A DNA stretch of 64,000 bases, from positions 2,232,001 through 2,296,000 of the forward strand of contig NZ_CP119422.1 in NCBI RefSeq assembly GCF_030506285.1, given 5' to 3'. The DNA is from Catalinimonas niigatensis (GTDB lineage: Bacteria > Bacteroidota > Bacteroidia > Cytophagales > Cyclobacteriaceae). The first letter of the stretch is position 1. Each line of letters starts with the position of its first letter. Positions 63,548 through 64,000 of this stretch are shown here, one piece after another. The translations under genes were made by a program, and so were the position numbers. The notes beneath the pieces are model-generated. The model saw nothing but the letters and a program-made list of their open reading frames with translations. It did not search any database and had not been told where the DNA came from.

Positions 63548-63822
63548 CACAAACCTTGAAGGATTTCAACATATACTTTTGCATTTATATGCAAATTCAT
63601 AATAATAAAAACCTAGTAATAAAGACAACCTCACTGGTAATAAACCCTAGAGTAATATAAACTTTGAGCTGCAATATTCTCATGAATTTATGCGGATAGC
63701 AGTTTAAATTTTATCCCGAAAAGCATGTAAGTTAAATAGAAGTATTACGTAAAAAAATTTCAATTTTCCCCTGTGACTTTCTTTTTCCAATACGTCTAAT
63801 CATCAATATTCTTTAATCAATT
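63548..63822. other. leader region of the final lipoprotein gene
   Basis: Together with the hairpin and remnant before it, this 275-base A+T-rich stretch fills the gap to the last gene. It contains a perfect TACTTTTG box (63574-63581) and a short palindrome TTTGCAT/ATGCAAA around 63578-63596. No coding frame is supported. Confidence 0.4.
63574..63581 (+). promoter_or_regulatory. -7 box TACTTTTG upstream of the final lipoprotein gene
   Basis: TACTTTTG is a perfect TAnnTTTG match. If it is used, the leader would be about 235 bases, unusually long for this window. No -33 TTTG lies at the ideal spacing. Confidence 0.35.
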
Positions 63823-64000
63823 ATGATCAGACTAAACACTTCGGCATTAGGTATAGGCATTATCCTACTTAGTGCCTCTCTTTTCAGTTGTGAAGTAAAA
63901 CAAGAAAACAATCCACTAAAGGCTCAACTGGACAGCTTGCAATTAGAACTCCAGCATAGCCAGAAAGCGGCACGTACACTGGAACAAGTAGGTATACTCA
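63823..64000 (+). CDS. lipoprotein with coiled-coil start (3' end outside window)
   Basis: The frame opens at ATG 63823 and runs to the window edge for 59 codons. It has a lipoprotein signal (LGIGIILLSASLFSC, Cys23) and then a helical stretch with heptad-like Leu and Gln (PLKAQLDSLQLELQHSQKAA). The rest lies outside the window, so a family cannot be named. Membrane anchoring is secure; the role is unknown. Confidence 0.75.
   Translation, partial: MIRLNTSALGIGIILLSASLFSCEVKQENNPLKAQLDSLQLELQHSQKAARTLEQVGIL

Overview
The window is a gene-dense chromosomal segment of a Bacteroidota bacterium, most likely of the order Cytophagales. The evidence is the PorP/SprF-type protein of the type IX secretion world, a TonB-dependent receptor paired with a DUF4249 lipoprotein, several Bacteroidota-restricted families, and repeated promoters of the Bacteroidota sigma-factor type (TTTG, about 19 bases, TAnnTTTG). 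The genus cannot be fixed by eye. No phage, insertion sequence, CRISPR array or rRNA gene was seen.

Bases 1-8600 (minus strand) hold the classic transcription/translation block in the order tRNA-Tyr, tRNA-Gly, tRNA-Thr, tuf, tRNA-Trp, secE, nusG, rplK, rplA, rplJ, rplL, rpoB. A perfect Bacteroidota promoter lies before tRNA-Tyr, and rpoB runs off the left edge. Bases 8600-20500 carry an M1 aminopeptidase lipoprotein, a lone biotin-carrier protein, pyrH-frr, nadD, a fasciclin lipoprotein, a very long TPR protein, holA, a thioredoxin-like ferredoxin and a DUF819 membrane protein.

Bases 20600-28300 start with a PorP/SprF barrel fused to a C-terminal SPOR domain. A cell-surface glycan cluster on both strands follows: three GT-B enzymes of families 4 and 9, a WaaE-like GT2, and two methyltransferases. 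Bases 28300-35350 hold ahcY, birA, rsfS, ftsH, lpxH and two small exported proteins. Bases 35346-40399 form a type I secretion-like operon (ABC, HlyD, TolC) whose ABC protein has lost most ATP-hydrolysis motifs. Then come an FKBP, the TonB receptor/DUF4249 pair, recQ, a sodium symporter with a secreted serine hydrolase, an aspartic protease with PDZ, a transglutaminase-like protein, ettA, a DUF349 protein with a disordered Gly/Ser/Tyr/Arg segment, DUF2795, queA-ispD, a lone MacB-type permease, a cation:proton antiporter, an exported Nif3-like protein, the decayed tail of a cytochrome c peroxidase gene, and the start of a lipoprotein.

Most of the window is housekeeping. The points worth a second look are the PorP-SPOR fusion, the degenerate ABC exporter operon, the low-complexity DUF349 protein, the exported Nif3 homologue, the peroxidase remnant, a GGAAG-rich inverted repeat, and the habit of convergent genes to end on touching or overlapping stop codons.
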